From an uncultured Opitutia bacterium (GTDB lineage Bacteria > Verrucomicrobiota > Verrucomicrobiia > Opitutales > Opitutaceae), in NCBI GenBank assembly GCA_903900845.1, contig CAIUOU010000085.1, positions 1-35,786 on the forward strand: a stretch of 35,786 nucleotides of DNA, given 5' to 3'. Below, piece after piece: positions 24,198 through 33,744 of the stretch; position 1 is the stretch's first letter, and the number at the start of each line of letters is the position of its first letter. A program made the translations under genes and the position numbers. The notes beneath the pieces are model-generated. The model saw only the letters and a list, made by a program, of their open reading frames with translations. It made no database searches and was not told the origin of the DNA.

Positions 24198-25750
24198 GCG
24201 AGGATGGCGTCGATGACCTGGGCGGGCAGCACCCCGGTGAGGCGCTGGTCGAGGCCCTGGAACTTGTGGGAGAACCTGGCGTGATCGAGACCGAACAGGT
24301 GCAGCATGGTCGCGTGCAGGTCGCGGATATGCACCGGGTCCTTCACGATGTTGTAGGAGAAGTCGTCGGTCTCGCCGTAGCTGATGCCGGGTTTCACGCC
24401 GCCGCCGGCCATCCACATGCTGAAGCAGCGCGGGTGATGGTCGCGACCGTAGTTTTCGCGCGAGAGCACGCCCTGCGAATAACAGGTGCGGCCGAACTCG
24501 CCGCCCCAGATGACCAGCGTCTCGTCCAGCAGGCCGCGGCGCTTGAGGTCGGTGACCAACGCGTAACTCGGCTGGTCCGACTCCTCGGCCATCAGCTTGA
24601 TGTTGCGAGGCAAGTTGGTGTGCTGGTCCCAGCTCCGCAGAAATATCTGCGAGAAGCGAACACCCCGCTCGGCGAGCCGCCGCGCCATCAGGCAGTTGTA
24701 GGCAAAGGTGCCGGGCTCCTTCGCCTTCGGTCCGTAGAGGTCCCAGGTCGACTGCGGCTCATTGGAGAAATCCGTGAGTTCCGGAACCGAAGTCTGCATC
24801 CGGAAGGCCATCTCGTATTGCGAGATGCGCGCGTTGGTCTCGGGGTCCCCCACCCGCTCGAAGAGCTGGCGGTTGAGCTCGTTGACGCCGTCGATCATCG
24901 CGCGGCGCACGTCACCGTCTATGCCCGGCGGGTTGCCGAGATGGAGGACGGGGTCGTTGCCGGCGCGCAGGGCGACCGCCGCGTGCTCGGGCGAGAGAAA
25001 GCCGGAGGACCAGAGCCGGTTGGAGAGCGCCTGCACGTTGGTGCGGTGCGGCATCTTGGAAGTCATGACCACGAAGGCCGGCAGCTCCTCATTCATGGCC
25101 CCGAGGCCATAGGAAAGCCAGGAACCGATCGAGGGGCGGCCCGGGAACATGTTGCCGGTGGTGATCTGCAAGATGGCCGGCTCGTGGTTGATCGCCTCGG
25201 TGTGCACCGACTTCAGGATGCAAAGCTCGTCGGCGATCCGCGCCGTGAAAGGGAAGAGCTCCGACATCCAGTGGCCGGACTTACCGTGCTGGGAAAACTT
25301 GTAGATGCTGGGGGCGATCGGGAAACGCGCCTGGCTCGCCGTCATGCCCGTGAGCACTTGGCCGCCGCGGACCGACTCCGGCAGATCCTGGTCGAACATG
25401 TCCTGCAGGGCGGGCTTGTAGTCCCACGTCTCGAACTGCGACGGGGATCCCGCCTGGAAGAGATAAATCGCGCGCTTCGCCTTGGGCGCCTGATGAGGGA
25501 TCCGCAGCCCGCCCGGCGCAGGCGTGGAGGCGAACGCCCGGGAGGCACCGCCGCCGAGCAGGCCGGCGAGACCGGCCCAACTGAGGGCATTGGCGCCGCG
25601 GGCAAGGAAGTGCCGCCGGGTCTCGAGCGAAAGCCATTCGCGCTTCAGGGCCGGCGGGACATTAGGCAGGTCCCACACCGTGGGCTGCTCACCGCAGTGA
25701 TCGGAACAATGGGCGACGTCCTGCGCGAAGGGATGGGCGGGCGAATGCAT
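24194..25750 (-). CDS. Tat-exported DUF1501 protein
   Basis: The 518-residue protein belongs to the DUF1501 family (sulfatase-like fold, function unknown). After an unusually long N-terminal lead (44 residues with CSDHCGEQP) comes a twin-arginine signal, [20 protein letters not shown], so export is by the Tat system. Family segments are [70 protein letters not shown], and [20 protein letters not shown]. It lies 16 bases after the large cytochrome gene and overlaps the next gene by four bases, the usual partner order in this gene set. A link to a periplasmic degradation or redox process is inference. Confidence 0.93.
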   Translation of the reverse strand: MHSPAHPFAQDVAHCSDHCGEQPTVWDLPNVPPALKREWLSLETRRHFLARGANALSWAGLAGLLGGGASRAFASTPAPGGLRIPHQAPKAKRAIYLFQAGSPSQFETWDYKPALQDMFDQDLPESVRGGQVLTGMTASQARFPIAPSIYKFSQHGKSGHWMSELFPFTARIADELCILKSVHTEAINHEPAILQITTGNMFPGRPSIGSWLSYGLGAMNEELPAFVVMTSKMPHRTNVQALSNRLWSSGFLSPEHAAVALRAGNDPVLHLGNPPGIDGDVRRAMIDGVNELNRQLFERVGDPETNARISQYEMAFRMQTSVPELTDFSNEPQSTWDLYGPKAKEPGTFAYNCLMARRLAERGVRFSQIFLRSWDQHTNLPRNIKLMAEESDQPSYALVTDLKRRGLLDETLVIWGGEFGRTCYSQGVLSRENYGRDHHPRCFSMWMAGGGVKPGISYGETDDFSYNIVKDPVHIRDLHATMLHLFGLDHARFSHKFQGLDQRLTGVLPAQVIDAILA

Positions 25751-25766
25751 GGCGGAGGTCTCCGGT

Positions 25767-28700
25767 TTATTTGTTCAGGAACTCGTCAAGGTTGAGGAAC
25801 TGGCTGGCGACCACGGTCCAGGTCGCCAGTTCGGACGGCGGGAGCGCCGGATCGGAGGATGACTCGCCCACCTTCAGCAATGCTTCCGCGGCGGCCGCAT
25901 CCGCGGTGTATTTGGCGCGGACGCGCTCCGCGGAGCCGAGCAGGGCCTTGGTTTCGGCGGCCTGCAGCGGACGCCCGAGCGTCGCGTGCGCCAGAAACTC
26001 CAGGCGTCCCTTGGGATCGACCGCGGCGGTCACCGCGCGTTCCGCAAGACGACGCGCCGCCTCGACCCATTGAGGATCGTTCATCGTGACGAAAGCCTGC
26101 AGGGGCGTGTTGGTGCGCGCGCGCCGCGAGCAGACCACCTCGCGCGAGGTGGCGTCGAAGGTCTCGAGGCTCGCCGGCGGTGAGGCCCGCTTCCAGAACG
26201 TGTACACACTGCGGCGGTACAGCCCTTCACCCTTGTCGGGCACGTAGGTCTTAGTGTTGGACTCCGGCATCGCCACCTCCTCCCAGATCCCCGGGGGCTG
26301 GTACGGCTTCACCGGCGGGCCGCCGATCTTTTCGACGAGCAGACCCGAGGCCGCCAGCGCGCTGTCGCGCAGCATCTCTGCATCCATACGGAAACGCGGA
26401 CCGCGGGAGAGCAGCCTGTTGGAAGGATCCTTCGCGAGACGTTCAGGCGTGGCCGCGGCGGACTGCCGGTAGGAGGCCGAAGTCACCAGGAGCCGGTAAA
26501 GGCGTTTCACGTCCCAGCCGCTCTCGCGGAACTCAACCGCGAGCCAATCGAGCAACTCCGGATGCGTGGGCCGGTCGCCCATGACACCGAAATCCCCCGA
26601 GGACTCGACCAGGCCCCGGCCGAAAATCTCCTGCCAGGCGCGGTTGACGGTGACCCGGGCCACCAGCGGCTGCCCCGGAGAGAGAAGCCAGTCCGCCAGA
26701 CCCCGTCGGTTGCGCGGGGCGCCGGCGGGAAGCCCGGGCAGGAAATGCGGCACGGAGGGCTCCACGCGCTGCTCACGCGCGAAGTAATCACCCCGCTTCA
26801 GAATATCCGAGTAGGCCGGAGTGGTCTTCTCGAGCGCGATCAGGCTGGCCGTTCCGTCCTTGGTGAGCGCGTCGAAGGCGGTTTCGTGCGCGGCCACCGC
26901 CGCGGTCAACCGGATCATCTCCTCGTCCTTATCCCTCAGCACAAACCGGTGGGCCACGACGAAACTCTCGTCGGTCGTCCAACGCGCCGCTTCCGGCTGC
27001 CGCGCCACGATCTCGGCGGCGAGATCCTCGAATGGCAGCCGCGCGACCTCGGCGGGGGTGAGCGCCCGGCGGTAGAAGCGCACATCCTGGAAGCGCGTCT
27101 CGCGCATCGGATTGTAGTCGTCCCGCCGCCCGACGTGCATCGCGGCGTCGGTGCGGATCGAGTCCTTGGGGGACAGCGCGTCGAGTTTGACCTCGGTGTC
27201 CGCGGGTTTGCCATTGAGGTAGATTTTCAGGCCCGACGCTTTCCTCGAACCGTCGTAGGTCATGAAGACATGGATCCACTCGTCGCGGAGGACCTGCCCC
27301 GGCCGGGTGGCCACCGAGATGCCGCGCTTCACCGGCGGAGCGGCCGGTACCACGCGCCGCGGCGCGGCCTTGCGTTTCGTGGCCGACGCTGCCTCCGCCG
27401 CCGGCGCGGCGGAAGGGGCCGCCTCGCTCTCGGGAGACTGGGTGGTGTCCGGCACGAGGTTCACGAACAGCAGCAGGCCCTCCTGGTAGATGTCCCACCC
27501 GGCGCCGCCCCGGCGCTTCTCGTCACCCATGCGGGCGAGCAGGGTGCCGTTGCCGGTGCCGGTGCGCACGCCTCCGCCGGGCTTGGCGCGGAGCATGATC
27601 CAGCCGCCGGCGGAAAATTTCTCGTTGGCCTCGACGTCGCCCATCCCGCCGAGGTTGAGGCGCGTGTGGATATCCATCCGCATCGAGGGCCAGAGCCAGG
27701 TGTTTTCGCCCCAGATCAAAGGGTTGGTTTCGGCCTTGAACTCGCGCCCGGCCGCGTTCGGGGCGGAGTTGCGGACCACGTCCCCCTTGCCCTCGTCGAA
27801 ACGGAGTCGGAGTTCGAGTCCCTTGTCGTCGACCGGATCAGGTGAGTTTCCCGCCTTGAGCCAGGCGGCCGCAATCTCCCGCGCCTGCGCGCGTCGCGCC
27901 TCGAGCTTCGCGGCGAGCTCGGCGCGGGCACCGAGCACGAACTCCGCGGCGGCGGAATTCTCCGGCTTGGGCAGACGCACGACCGGCGCCGGCTCGGCGA
28001 TATTCAAGTCCCAGGGCTTTTCCACCGTATTACCCAGAAACGCCGCCAGGCCGTAGAAATCACGTGCGGTGATCGGGTCGAACTTGTGGTCGTGGCAGGC
28101 GGCGCAGCCCGTGGTGAGGCCGAGGAACGTGACGCCGAAGGCCTCCACGCGGTCGCGGGTCTGGTTGACGAAAACCTCCTCGGTGATGGTGCCGCCCTCG
28201 TTCGTGGTAAGATTGCACCGCATAAATCCCGTCGCGGTGAGCTCGTCGATGGTGCGCGCCGGCAGCAGGTCGCCCGCCAGTTGCTCACGCACGAAAGCAT
28301 CGAACCGCTTGTTGGCGTTGAACGCGCGGATGACGTAGTCGCGGTAGGGCCAGATTGCTCGGAAATTGTCGAAATGGATGCCGTGGGTGTCCGCGTAGCG
28401 GATGTAATCGAGCCAGTTGCGCGCCCGGTGCTCCCCGTAGCGCGGGCTGGCCAAGAGTCGGTCGACCACCCTTTCGTAGGCGTCGGGGGCGCGGTCCGCG
28501 ACAAACGCCTCCACCTCGGCGGCCGTCGGGATGATTCCGGTAAGATCAAGGGTCACGCGACGTATCAGGGAGCGGCGGTCGGCCTCGGCGGCGGGCGTTA
28601 ACCCTTCGCGCTCCAACCTTGCGGCGATGAAAGCGTCAACCGGAGTCCGAACCCAACCGCGGGAGGCGGCGGAAACCGCGGGTACGACGGGGCGCTTCGG

Positions 28701-29129
28701 GGTGATGAAGGCCCAGTGTTCCTCGTAGTGCGCCCCCTCCGCCACCCAGCGCCGCAAGGTGGCGATCTGCGCCGCGGTGAGCGTTTTGTGCGCCTCGGGC
28801 GGCGGCATGATCTTCTTCTCCTCCTTGGTCTCGATGCGCTGGACCAGCGGACTCTCGTCGGGCTTGCCGGGGATGATCGCGGGGGAACCTTCCTTGCGCT
28901 TCGCCGTCGCGTGCTCGAAGCGGTCCAACCGCAGCTCGGCCTTGCGGGAACCTGCGTCGAGCCCGTGGCACGAGTAACAGTTGTCCGCCAGGATCGGCTG
29001 GATGTGCTCGTTGAAGGAAAGCGCCGTGGGTTCGCCGGCCGGCTTGCCCGGCGGAACCGGGCGCAATTGAGCGAGCAGCGCGGCGACGGAGCAAAGAGCG
29101 ACGAAACTCAGAAAGACGGGACGCAGCAT
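25767..29129 (-). CDS. Large planctomycete-type cytochrome with DUF1549, LamG-like and DUF1553 domains
   Basis: The 1120-residue protein has a signal peptide ([20 protein letters not shown]), then PSCyt1 with [11 protein letters not shown] (CxxCH at 51-55) and [12 protein letters not shown] (Met108), then DUF1549 (about 160-370: [34 protein letters not shown]), which ends in a second haem motif [13 protein letters not shown] (342-346). Residues about 437-705 look like a LamG/concanavalin-type domain ([43 protein letters not shown]), broken by an Ala/Pro/Lys-rich insert at 566-603. DUF1553 fills about 805-1075 ([60 protein letters not shown]). It is the first gene of the operon. Electron transfer on the cell surface or in the periplasm is inferred; the substrate is unknown. 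Confidence 0.93.
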   Translation of the reverse strand: MLRPVFLSFVALCSVAALLAQLRPVPPGKPAGEPTALSFNEHIQPILADNCYSCHGLDAGSRKAELRLDRFEHATAKRKEGSPAIIPGKPDESPLVQRIETKEEKKIMPPPEAHKTLTAAQIATLRRWVAEGAHYEEHWAFITPKRPVVPAVSAASRGWVRTPVDAFIAARLEREGLTPAAEADRRSLIRRVTLDLTGIIPTAAEVEAFVADRAPDAYERVVDRLLASPRYGEHRARNWLDYIRYADTHGIHFDNFRAIWPYRDYVIRAFNANKRFDAFVREQLAGDLLPARTIDELTATGFMRCNLTTNEGGTITEEVFVNQTRDRVEAFGVTFLGLTTGCAACHDHKFDPITARDFYGLAAFLGNTVEKPWDLNIAEPAPVVRLPKPENSAAAEFVLGARAELAAKLEARRAQAREIAAAWLKAGNSPDPVDDKGLELRLRFDEGKGDVVRNSAPNAAGREFKAETNPLIWGENTWLWPSMRMDIHTRLNLGGMGDVEANEKFSAGGWIMLRAKPGGGVRTGTGNGTLLARMGDEKRRGGAGWDIYQEGLLLFVNLVPDTTQSPESEAAPSAAPAAEAASATKRKAAPRRVVPAAPPVKRGISVATRPGQVLRDEWIHVFMTYDGSRKASGLKIYLNGKPADTEVKLDALSPKDSIRTDAAMHVGRRDDYNPMRETRFQDVRFYRRALTPAEVARLPFEDLAAEIVARQPEAARWTTDESFVVAHRFVLRDKDEEMIRLTAAVAAHETAFDALTKDGTASLIALEKTTPAYSDILKRGDYFAREQRVEPSVPHFLPGLPAGAPRNRRGLADWLLSPGQPLVARVTVNRAWQEIFGRGLVESSGDFGVMGDRPTHPELLDWLAVEFRESGWDVKRLYRLLVTSASYRQSAAATPERLAKDPSNRLLSRGPRFRMDAEMLRDSALAASGLLVEKIGGPPVKPYQPPGIWEEVAMPESNTKTYVPDKGEGLYRRSVYTFWKRASPPASLETFDATSREVVCSRRARTNTPLQAFVTMNDPQWVEAARRLAERAVTAAVDPKGRLEFLAHATLGRPLQAAETKALLGSAERVRAKYTADAAAAEALLKVGESSSDPALPPSELATWTVVASQFLNLDEFLNK

Positions 29130-29464
29130 GGGGAAAAGACGCGATGGACTCAGGCCGATGACAGTTAAACAGATTGCTCAGAGAGCAACTCACGGATGGC
29201 CGCGGATCAACCCCGCGCGCGACTCATCCCAGACGGAAGCCGAGGCGGGAACATCGGCCCGATTTGGCCGCGGCTGAAACCTCGGGCCGGTCCGCGGGCG
29301 CGACGGCGGGAAGCGGTCACCAAGTCCCCGATCTCCTCGACGAACGAAGCGGGAAGTCCTGACCGAACGAATCTCCTAACTTCAGAGGGAGCACTCTCGG
29401 CTAAATCGGAGCAGTTCCCTGACGAAGTGACAGGGGAAATCCGGGACGCCGCTCGCGCGAGCGC
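29130..29464. other. Intergenic stretch upstream of the cytochrome operon
   Basis: This 335-base gap holds no convincing gene. It should contain the promoter of the cytochrome operon (minus strand). Near the dimethylformamidase-like stop lie an imperfect stem (TTCCCTG at 29415, CAGGGGAA at 29431) and a 14-base palindrome at 29450-29463 (CGCTCGCGCGAGCG) directly next to the stop codon; either could end the upstream transcript, but neither has a T-run. Confidence 0.4.
29450..29463. repeat. 14-base perfect palindrome next to the stop of the DMFase-like gene
   Basis: CGCTCGCGCGAGCG is its own reverse complement and abuts the stop codon of the minus-strand gene ending at 29465. It may be a 3' hairpin or a protein site; the GC-rich composition makes chance plausible. 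Confidence 0.35.
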
Positions 29465-31009
29465 TCACTTCAGCGCGCGGTCGAGCAGGTTGCGGGTCAT
29501 GCGCTGCACGCGTTCGTCCGGGCCGTGCGGGCGGCTCCAATGCGACCAAGGCAGGACGTGGCCCGGCGGCGTGGACATCGCCTGCGCCCACCAGATGGTG
29601 GAGGCGTTGAAGACAAAGTTGCCCTTCGGGCCCGGGTAGACCGTCGCGGCCCACTGCTGCGGCCGCACGCCGCTCACCCACGCGGTGCCCTCTGCCACAA
29701 CCTCAAGACCGGGTATCTCCGTGGCCGGCTGCCCGTGGTACTCCCAGCCGATCAGTCCTGGAATGGACTCGCCCTTCGACATACCGGTGCCGGCGAAGAG
29801 CCAGTGTTCGGGACGCACGCAGGTCCAGTCGCCGCCGCCGTTGATGGGCTCGATGTTGCGGGCGCCCATCAGCAGACCCTCATCGGGCCCGTGGTGGGGG
29901 AACGGCCCGTTGTCGCGCTGGCGGTTGCGCGCGTAGGTTTGCTCACCGCCGTAGGGTCCGCCGCGAAAGAAAATGCGGTTGGCCCGGCCGTCATGACTCT
30001 CGCGCAGCGGCGTCACCCAGCACACGGAGTTGCCGCAAAGAAACAGGAGACTGACTCCTTGGTCGCGCATCCGCTCAACACTCCGGTATTGCCGGATGTC
30101 CCAGTACTCATCGTGGCCGACGCTGAGGAACGCCTTGCAGCGCAGACCGCGCTCGGGCGTGAGCAGGTCGCTGTTGGAACAATAGGTGACGTCGTAACCC
30201 TGCTGCTCGAGCCAATAGGCCAGCGGAAACTCGAAACACAGCCATTCGCCGGAACCGACCGTGCGCGGATCGTTCACCACGCCGCTCCATTGGGCCTCGC
30301 GACCGTAGGGGCGGTCGAAGCTCACGTCGGCCCACGGGCCCTGGTTTCCCTTGGGATGGGTGTAGACCGAGAAGTTGTTCGGCCAGCGGTTGTAAGCCTG
30401 CCAGGTGTTGTCGCTGCACTGGAAGAGGATGTCGGCCGGGCGCTCGTCACGCACGATGAACACCAGGTGGCTTTGCCAGTAGGGCTCGTCGGCCGCTTCC
30501 GGAATCGTCGTGAGCCGACCGAGGTACACGCCGCTCACCCAATCACCGGGGATCACCAGGCTCGCCGCCGCGGGCCAACGGCACTCGTGCAGGTTCTTCT
30601 CGGCCGGCTTAGGGGTCGGCTGCGTGCCGACCGTCAGCGGCCCGAGCTCGGTCATCTTCCGCGCGCCACGGCCGCCGTAATAACCGGTGCGGAAAATCTC
30701 GAGGCGCACCTTCCGCGGCGGGTTGGCGGACAGCATGAACTCGATGGTGTCGCCAACGCGCACGCTTTGCCGCGAGCAATACCCCTCGACGGCCGGGGAC
30801 CGGAAACCCTCGCGATCAACCTTTACCCGCGTGAGCTGCCAGTCGCGGGATCCCTCGCGCGCATTCTCCTCGGCGATGATCCCGCGACGCGTGCCGGTCG
30901 CGGCCCCCGCGGCGGGCACCGCCGCCCCGACCAGGGCGGACGCGGCGCCGGCCTGGAAAAATTCTCGGCGGGACAAAGGGGCGGAGGGTGCGGGTCCGGG
31001 GTGGTTCAT
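29465..31009 (-). CDS. Tat-exported protein related to the large subunit of N,N-dimethylformamidase
   Basis: The 514-residue protein opens with a twin-arginine signal (LSRREFFQAGAASALVGAAV), so it is exported folded. The body matches the N,N-dimethylformamidase beta-subunit-like family: VRLEIFRTGYYGGRGARKM, DWVSGVYLGRL, HLVFIVRDERPADILFQCSD, NTWQAYNRWPNNFSVY, WLEQQGYDVTYCSNSDL, KAFLSVGHDEYWDIRQYRSV and IPGLIGWEYHG. In the known enzyme iron is held by Tyr and Glu residues; the HDEYW motif and WEYHG are candidates here, but I cannot align them with certainty. The small subunit is not present, so activity on formamides is not assured. ATG 31009 was chosen over a TTG at 31045 because it places the Tat signal first. 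Its neighbours include other exported proteins. Confidence 0.85.
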   Translation of the reverse strand: MNHPGPAPSAPLSRREFFQAGAASALVGAAVPAAGAATGTRRGIIAEENAREGSRDWQLTRVKVDREGFRSPAVEGYCSRQSVRVGDTIEFMLSANPPRKVRLEIFRTGYYGGRGARKMTELGPLTVGTQPTPKPAEKNLHECRWPAAASLVIPGDWVSGVYLGRLTTIPEAADEPYWQSHLVFIVRDERPADILFQCSDNTWQAYNRWPNNFSVYTHPKGNQGPWADVSFDRPYGREAQWSGVVNDPRTVGSGEWLCFEFPLAYWLEQQGYDVTYCSNSDLLTPERGLRCKAFLSVGHDEYWDIRQYRSVERMRDQGVSLLFLCGNSVCWVTPLRESHDGRANRIFFRGGPYGGEQTYARNRQRDNGPFPHHGPDEGLLMGARNIEPINGGGDWTCVRPEHWLFAGTGMSKGESIPGLIGWEYHGQPATEIPGLEVVAEGTAWVSGVRPQQWAATVYPGPKGNFVFNASTIWWAQAMSTPPGHVLPWSHWSRPHGPDERVQRMTRNLLDRALK

Positions 31010-31060
31010 TCGGAAAAGTTTGGTTCCAGACAGGAACCGAGCCAAGCCGCGAGCGGAGGG

Positions 31061-31477
31061 TCAAATGTCGATCACATCGCCGCCCCGGCGGTCCTCGCGC
31101 CGCGGGGGCCGCGGGGGCGGACGCCGGCCGCGCAGGAAAAGACTCAGCAGCAGGTTGGTCACACTCACCACCAGCGAGCCGCCGACGGCGGGCCAGAAGC
31201 CCGCGACGTGAAAACCATCGACCAGCTTTCCCACAAGGAGGAACAACAAGGCGTTGATCACCACGACGCCGAGACCCATGGTCACGACGATGAACGGCAG
31301 CGTGAACAGCAGCAGCAGCGGGCGGAGCACCGCGTTGCAGAAACTCAGCAGCACGACCACCACGACCAACGTGGCGCCGCCGTCGCAGCGGATGCCCGGG
31401 ACCATCCGGGTCGCGATCAACACGCCCAGCGCGAGCACGAGCCAGCGCGCGAGCAGGTTTAGGACGGAAGGCGGCAT
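31061..31477 (-). CDS. YvlD-like four-helix membrane protein (phage holin family 4 superfamily)
   Basis: The 138-residue protein has about four membrane helices: LARWLVLALGVLIATRMVPG, ATLVVVVVLLSFCNAVLRPL, LPFIVVTMGLGVVVINALLF and FWPAVGGSLVVSVTNLLLSL, with the family motif NAVLRPLLLLFTLPF. The tail (about 115-138) is basic and Pro-rich. This matches the PF04020-type proteins that are named after holins but occur widely in bacterial chromosomes with unknown function; there is no phage context here. ATG 31477 was preferred over a TTG at 31519. It is divergent from the following glycosyltransferase and 51 bases upstream of the DMFase-like gene. Confidence 0.85.
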   Translation of the reverse strand: MPPSVLNLLARWLVLALGVLIATRMVPGIRCDGGATLVVVVVLLSFCNAVLRPLLLLFTLPFIVVTMGLGVVVINALLFLLVGKLVDGFHVAGFWPAVGGSLVVSVTNLLLSLFLRGRRPPPRPPRREDRRGGDVIDI

Positions 31478-31518
31478 GGCGTGAAAGGGCACGGTCCGCG
31501 CCGCACCGAAGCCGGGCA

Positions 31519-32607
31519 ATGAAAATCCTGATCCTGCAGGACTACCTCCGCAGCGGCGGCACCGAGCGCCAGTGCGTGCTGCTGGCGAACGCTTTCGCCG
31601 CCGCGGGACACGACGTGACGCTGGTGACCTTCCGGCCGGGCGGCGCCCTCACCGGCACCGTCGCCCCTGTCGTGCGGCGCGTGACGCTCCAGCCCTTCGA
31701 CCTTGGGCTCGACTGGTTCGCGCCGGGATTGATCGGAGCCGTGCGCGAGGCGGCGCCGGACGTGATCCTCTGCCTTGGCCGCATGGCGAATTGCCAAGGC
31801 TGGCGGCTGACCCGGTTCGCACCGGTGGTAGCGACCATGCGCACGGGAAAATCGCTGCCCGCGCGGTTCCGCCGCACGCTGCGCGCCGCCGCCCACGTGG
31901 TCGCGAACAGCGAGGAGGCGCGCGCGACCGCGATCAACGCCGCCGGACTGCCCGCGGGGCGCTCCAGCGTGATTTATAATTCGCTCGTTTTTCCGGCCGC
32001 CATCCCAACGCCGCGCAACGAGCCGCTCCGCTCCGCGCTCGGCGCCGGCCCGGGCACGACCGTGCTGCTCGATGTGGCGATGTTCCGTCCCGAGAAGAAC
32101 CAGCGGGAACTGCTGGAAATCGTCGCCGGCCTGCCCGCGGAAGCCGACTGGCAGCTCTGGCTCGCGGGCGACGGTCCCGCGCGCGCCGCCTGCGAACGGC
32201 GGGCGTCCGAACTAGGGGCGGCGGCCGCCCGCATTCGTTTCCTCGGCTTCCACGCCGATCCCGGCCCGCTCTACGCGGCGGCCGACGTCGCCGTGCACGC
32301 CTCGTGGAGCGAGGCGCTCTCGAATTTCCTCATCGAGGCGCAGGCCCACGGTCTGCCTGCCGTGGCCTTCGCCGCGCAAGGCATCCGCGAATGCTTCCTG
32401 CCGGGCGTAACCGGCTGGGAGATCCCGCCGGGCGATCGCGCGGAGTTTCACGCGGCGCTCACGCGGTTGCTGGCCGCGACCGCGGACGAACGGGTCCACC
32501 GCGGCGATCGCGCGCGCGCTTTCGCCCGCGGGCGTTTCGATCCCGCCCGGCAGGTGCGGGCCTACCTCGACCTTTTCGCCGCGCTCTCCGCGGCCGCCCG
32601 TCCATGA
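31519..32607 (+). CDS. Glycosyltransferase, GT4 family
   Basis: The 362-residue protein has both GT-B domains. The N-terminus MKILILQDYLRSGGTERQCV carries the glycine loop, HVVANSEEAR marks the inter-domain region, and the C-terminal half has DVAMFRPEKNQRELLEIVAG, LWLAGDGP, and the donor motif SWSEALSNFLIEAQAHGLPA with Glu265 and Glu273. It transfers a sugar from a nucleotide donor in the cytoplasm; the acceptor is unknown. The stop overlaps the start of the DeoR regulator (ATGA at 32604-32607), so the two are coupled. It is not close to the two glycosyltransferases at the left end. Confidence 0.9.
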   Translation: MKILILQDYLRSGGTERQCVLLANAFAAAGHDVTLVTFRPGGALTGTVAPVVRRVTLQPFDLGLDWFAPGLIGAVREAAPDVILCLGRMANCQGWRLTRFAPVVATMRTGKSLPARFRRTLRAAAHVVANSEEARATAINAAGLPAGRSSVIYNSLVFPAAIPTPRNEPLRSALGAGPGTTVLLDVAMFRPEKNQRELLEIVAGLPAEADWQLWLAGDGPARAACERRASELGAAAARIRFLGFHADPGPLYAAADVAVHASWSEALSNFLIEAQAHGLPAVAFAAQGIRECFLPGVTGWEIPPGDRAEFHAALTRLLAATADERVHRGDRARAFARGRFDPARQVRAYLDLFAALSAAARP

Positions 32608-33371
32608 CGCAGAAACAGCGCACCGACCTGATCGAAAGCTTCATCCGCGAGAACAAGTACGCCGACCTGCATTCGCTGGCCGGACGTTTCGGCGGCTCCC
32701 TCTCGACCGTGCGTCGCGCCCTCGACCAACTCGAGGCCCGCGGCATCGTCCGCCGCCACCACGGGGGCGCGTCGCTCGTCGAGACCGACGCCCTCGCGGC
32801 GGAAAACGACTTCGTCGCCCGCCTCCAGCGCCAGGCCGACCGCAAATTCGCCATCGCCAGCCTGATCGCCGAGCAGGTGCGTCCCGGGACCACCGTGATC
32901 CTCGACGGCGGCACCACCACTCTCGCCGTCGCCCGCCTGCTGGTGCACAAGCGGGTGCAGGTCATCACCAACTCGCTGCCGGTCGCCAGCCTCTTCGGCG
33001 AGGTCGGCGCCCACGAGGCGATCATCACCGGTGGCAGCATCCTCGGCCGCCTCGGCACGCTCGTCGGCCCGCTGTGCGAATCCTCCCTGGAACAGATCCA
33101 CGCCGACGTCGCGATCCTCGGCGGCACCGGCATCACCGAACGCGGTGTCTGGAACCACCACGCCCTGATCATCGCCGCCCAGCGCCGCATGATCGCCGCG
33201 GCCGAACGCACCATTTTCGCCCTCGACGCGTCTAAGTTCGGTCGCAAGGCCCTCAGTCTCACGGCCCCTTTCGGCCCGCGCATCAACGTCGTGACCGACA
33301 CGCCACCCTCCCCCGAGGTCACGACTTCCATCGCCGACGCCGGCGCCAGCCTGACGCTAGCGGCGCGGTAA
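32604..33371 (+). CDS. DeoR-family transcription regulator
   Basis: The 255-residue protein has a DeoR-type winged helix at about 5-57 (RTDLIESFIRENKYADLHSL, then STVRRALDQLEARGIVRRHH, then GGA) and a sugar-phosphate-binding domain with the family motifs ILDGGTTTLAVARLL at about 99-113, ITNSLPVASL, ITGGSILGRLGTLVGPL, ADVAILGGTGITERGVWNHH and IFALDASKFGRKA. Such proteins usually repress sugar-use genes and respond to a phosphorylated sugar. ATG 32604 overlaps the glycosyltransferase stop. Its targets could be the glycosyltransferase or sites in the long gap downstream; neither is proven. Confidence 0.92.
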   Translation: MTQKQRTDLIESFIRENKYADLHSLAGRFGGSLSTVRRALDQLEARGIVRRHHGGASLVETDALAAENDFVARLQRQADRKFAIASLIAEQVRPGTTVILDGGTTTLAVARLLVHKRVQVITNSLPVASLFGEVGAHEAIITGGSILGRLGTLVGPLCESSLEQIHADVAILGGTGITERGVWNHHALIIAAQRRMIAAAERTIFALDASKFGRKALSLTAPFGPRINVVTDTPPSPEVTTSIADAGASLTLAAR

Positions 33372-33464
33372 AGGCCCGACGCGAGAGGCGCGCGGTCACT
33401 TTGGACGCGGCCGGAGTCGCAGCCGCGGAAAATACAAGTCGCCCTGCCGCCTTTTCGAACTGGT

Positions 33465-33484
33465 TCACGTCACCCATCACGTGA
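33465..33484. repeat. Inverted repeat TCACGT-N8-ACGTGA
   Basis: TCACGT at 33465-33470 and its reverse complement ACGTGA at 33479-33484 are separated by eight bases, the kind of dyad that dimeric regulators bind. It lies about 95 bases after the DeoR stop. No protein can be assigned to it. Confidence 0.4.
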
Positions 33485-33491
33485 CGATTCA

Positions 33492-33505
33492 GCGGGTGCA
33501 CCCGC
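33492..33505. repeat. 14-base perfect palindrome GCGGGTGCACCCGC
   Basis: The sequence is its own reverse complement and lies eight bases after the previous dyad. Possible operator; in GC-rich DNA a chance palindrome of this length is still uncommon. Confidence 0.4.
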
Positions 33506-33702
33506 GGCTACATCGCAGGGGTTTCCAGCTGCGCCTTTGGTCTACCCTCGCGCGGGGGACTCAGATCCTGATTTCCGGTTTCACTCCGTCCTCCATTATC
33601 TCCGTTTTCTCCTGTCACCAGGCTTGGGGTGGTTCGCATCAGTACCGCCATTCGGACGTAGCGCTTCGATAGCGACGCGGAGCGTCCGATTCCGCGCGCG
33701 GC

Positions 33703-33726
33703 CGCGTCGGTTGCTTTCCCGACGCG
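33703..33726. repeat. 8-base inverted repeat in the leader of the UvrA paralogue
   Basis: CGCGTCGG and CCGACGCG flank an eight-base loop TTGCTTTC, ending 18 bases before the GTG start. It could be an operator or an RNA hairpin close to the ribosome site. Confidence 0.45.
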
Positions 33727-33744
33727 CCTCACCTTTGTAACGCG

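Larger units (their letters stand above)
33372..33744. other. Intergenic stretch before the UvrA paralogue
   Basis: This 373-base gap has no gene I can support. It is CT-rich in the middle (33530-33620) and holds three inverted repeats listed separately. It must hold the promoter of the UvrA paralogue and may end the DeoR transcript; I cannot place a -35/-10 pair. Confidence 0.45.

Noticed and set aside
23304-24416. A longer cytochrome/LRR protein starting upstream at 24416.
   Set aside because: The extra 73 residues are Arg-rich and lie inside the DUF1501 gene; GTG 24197 gives a proper signal peptide and a GTGA junction.
31061-31477. Holin-type protein as evidence of a prophage.
   Set aside because: This family is mainly chromosomal and of unknown function, and no other phage gene, integrase or attachment site is present.
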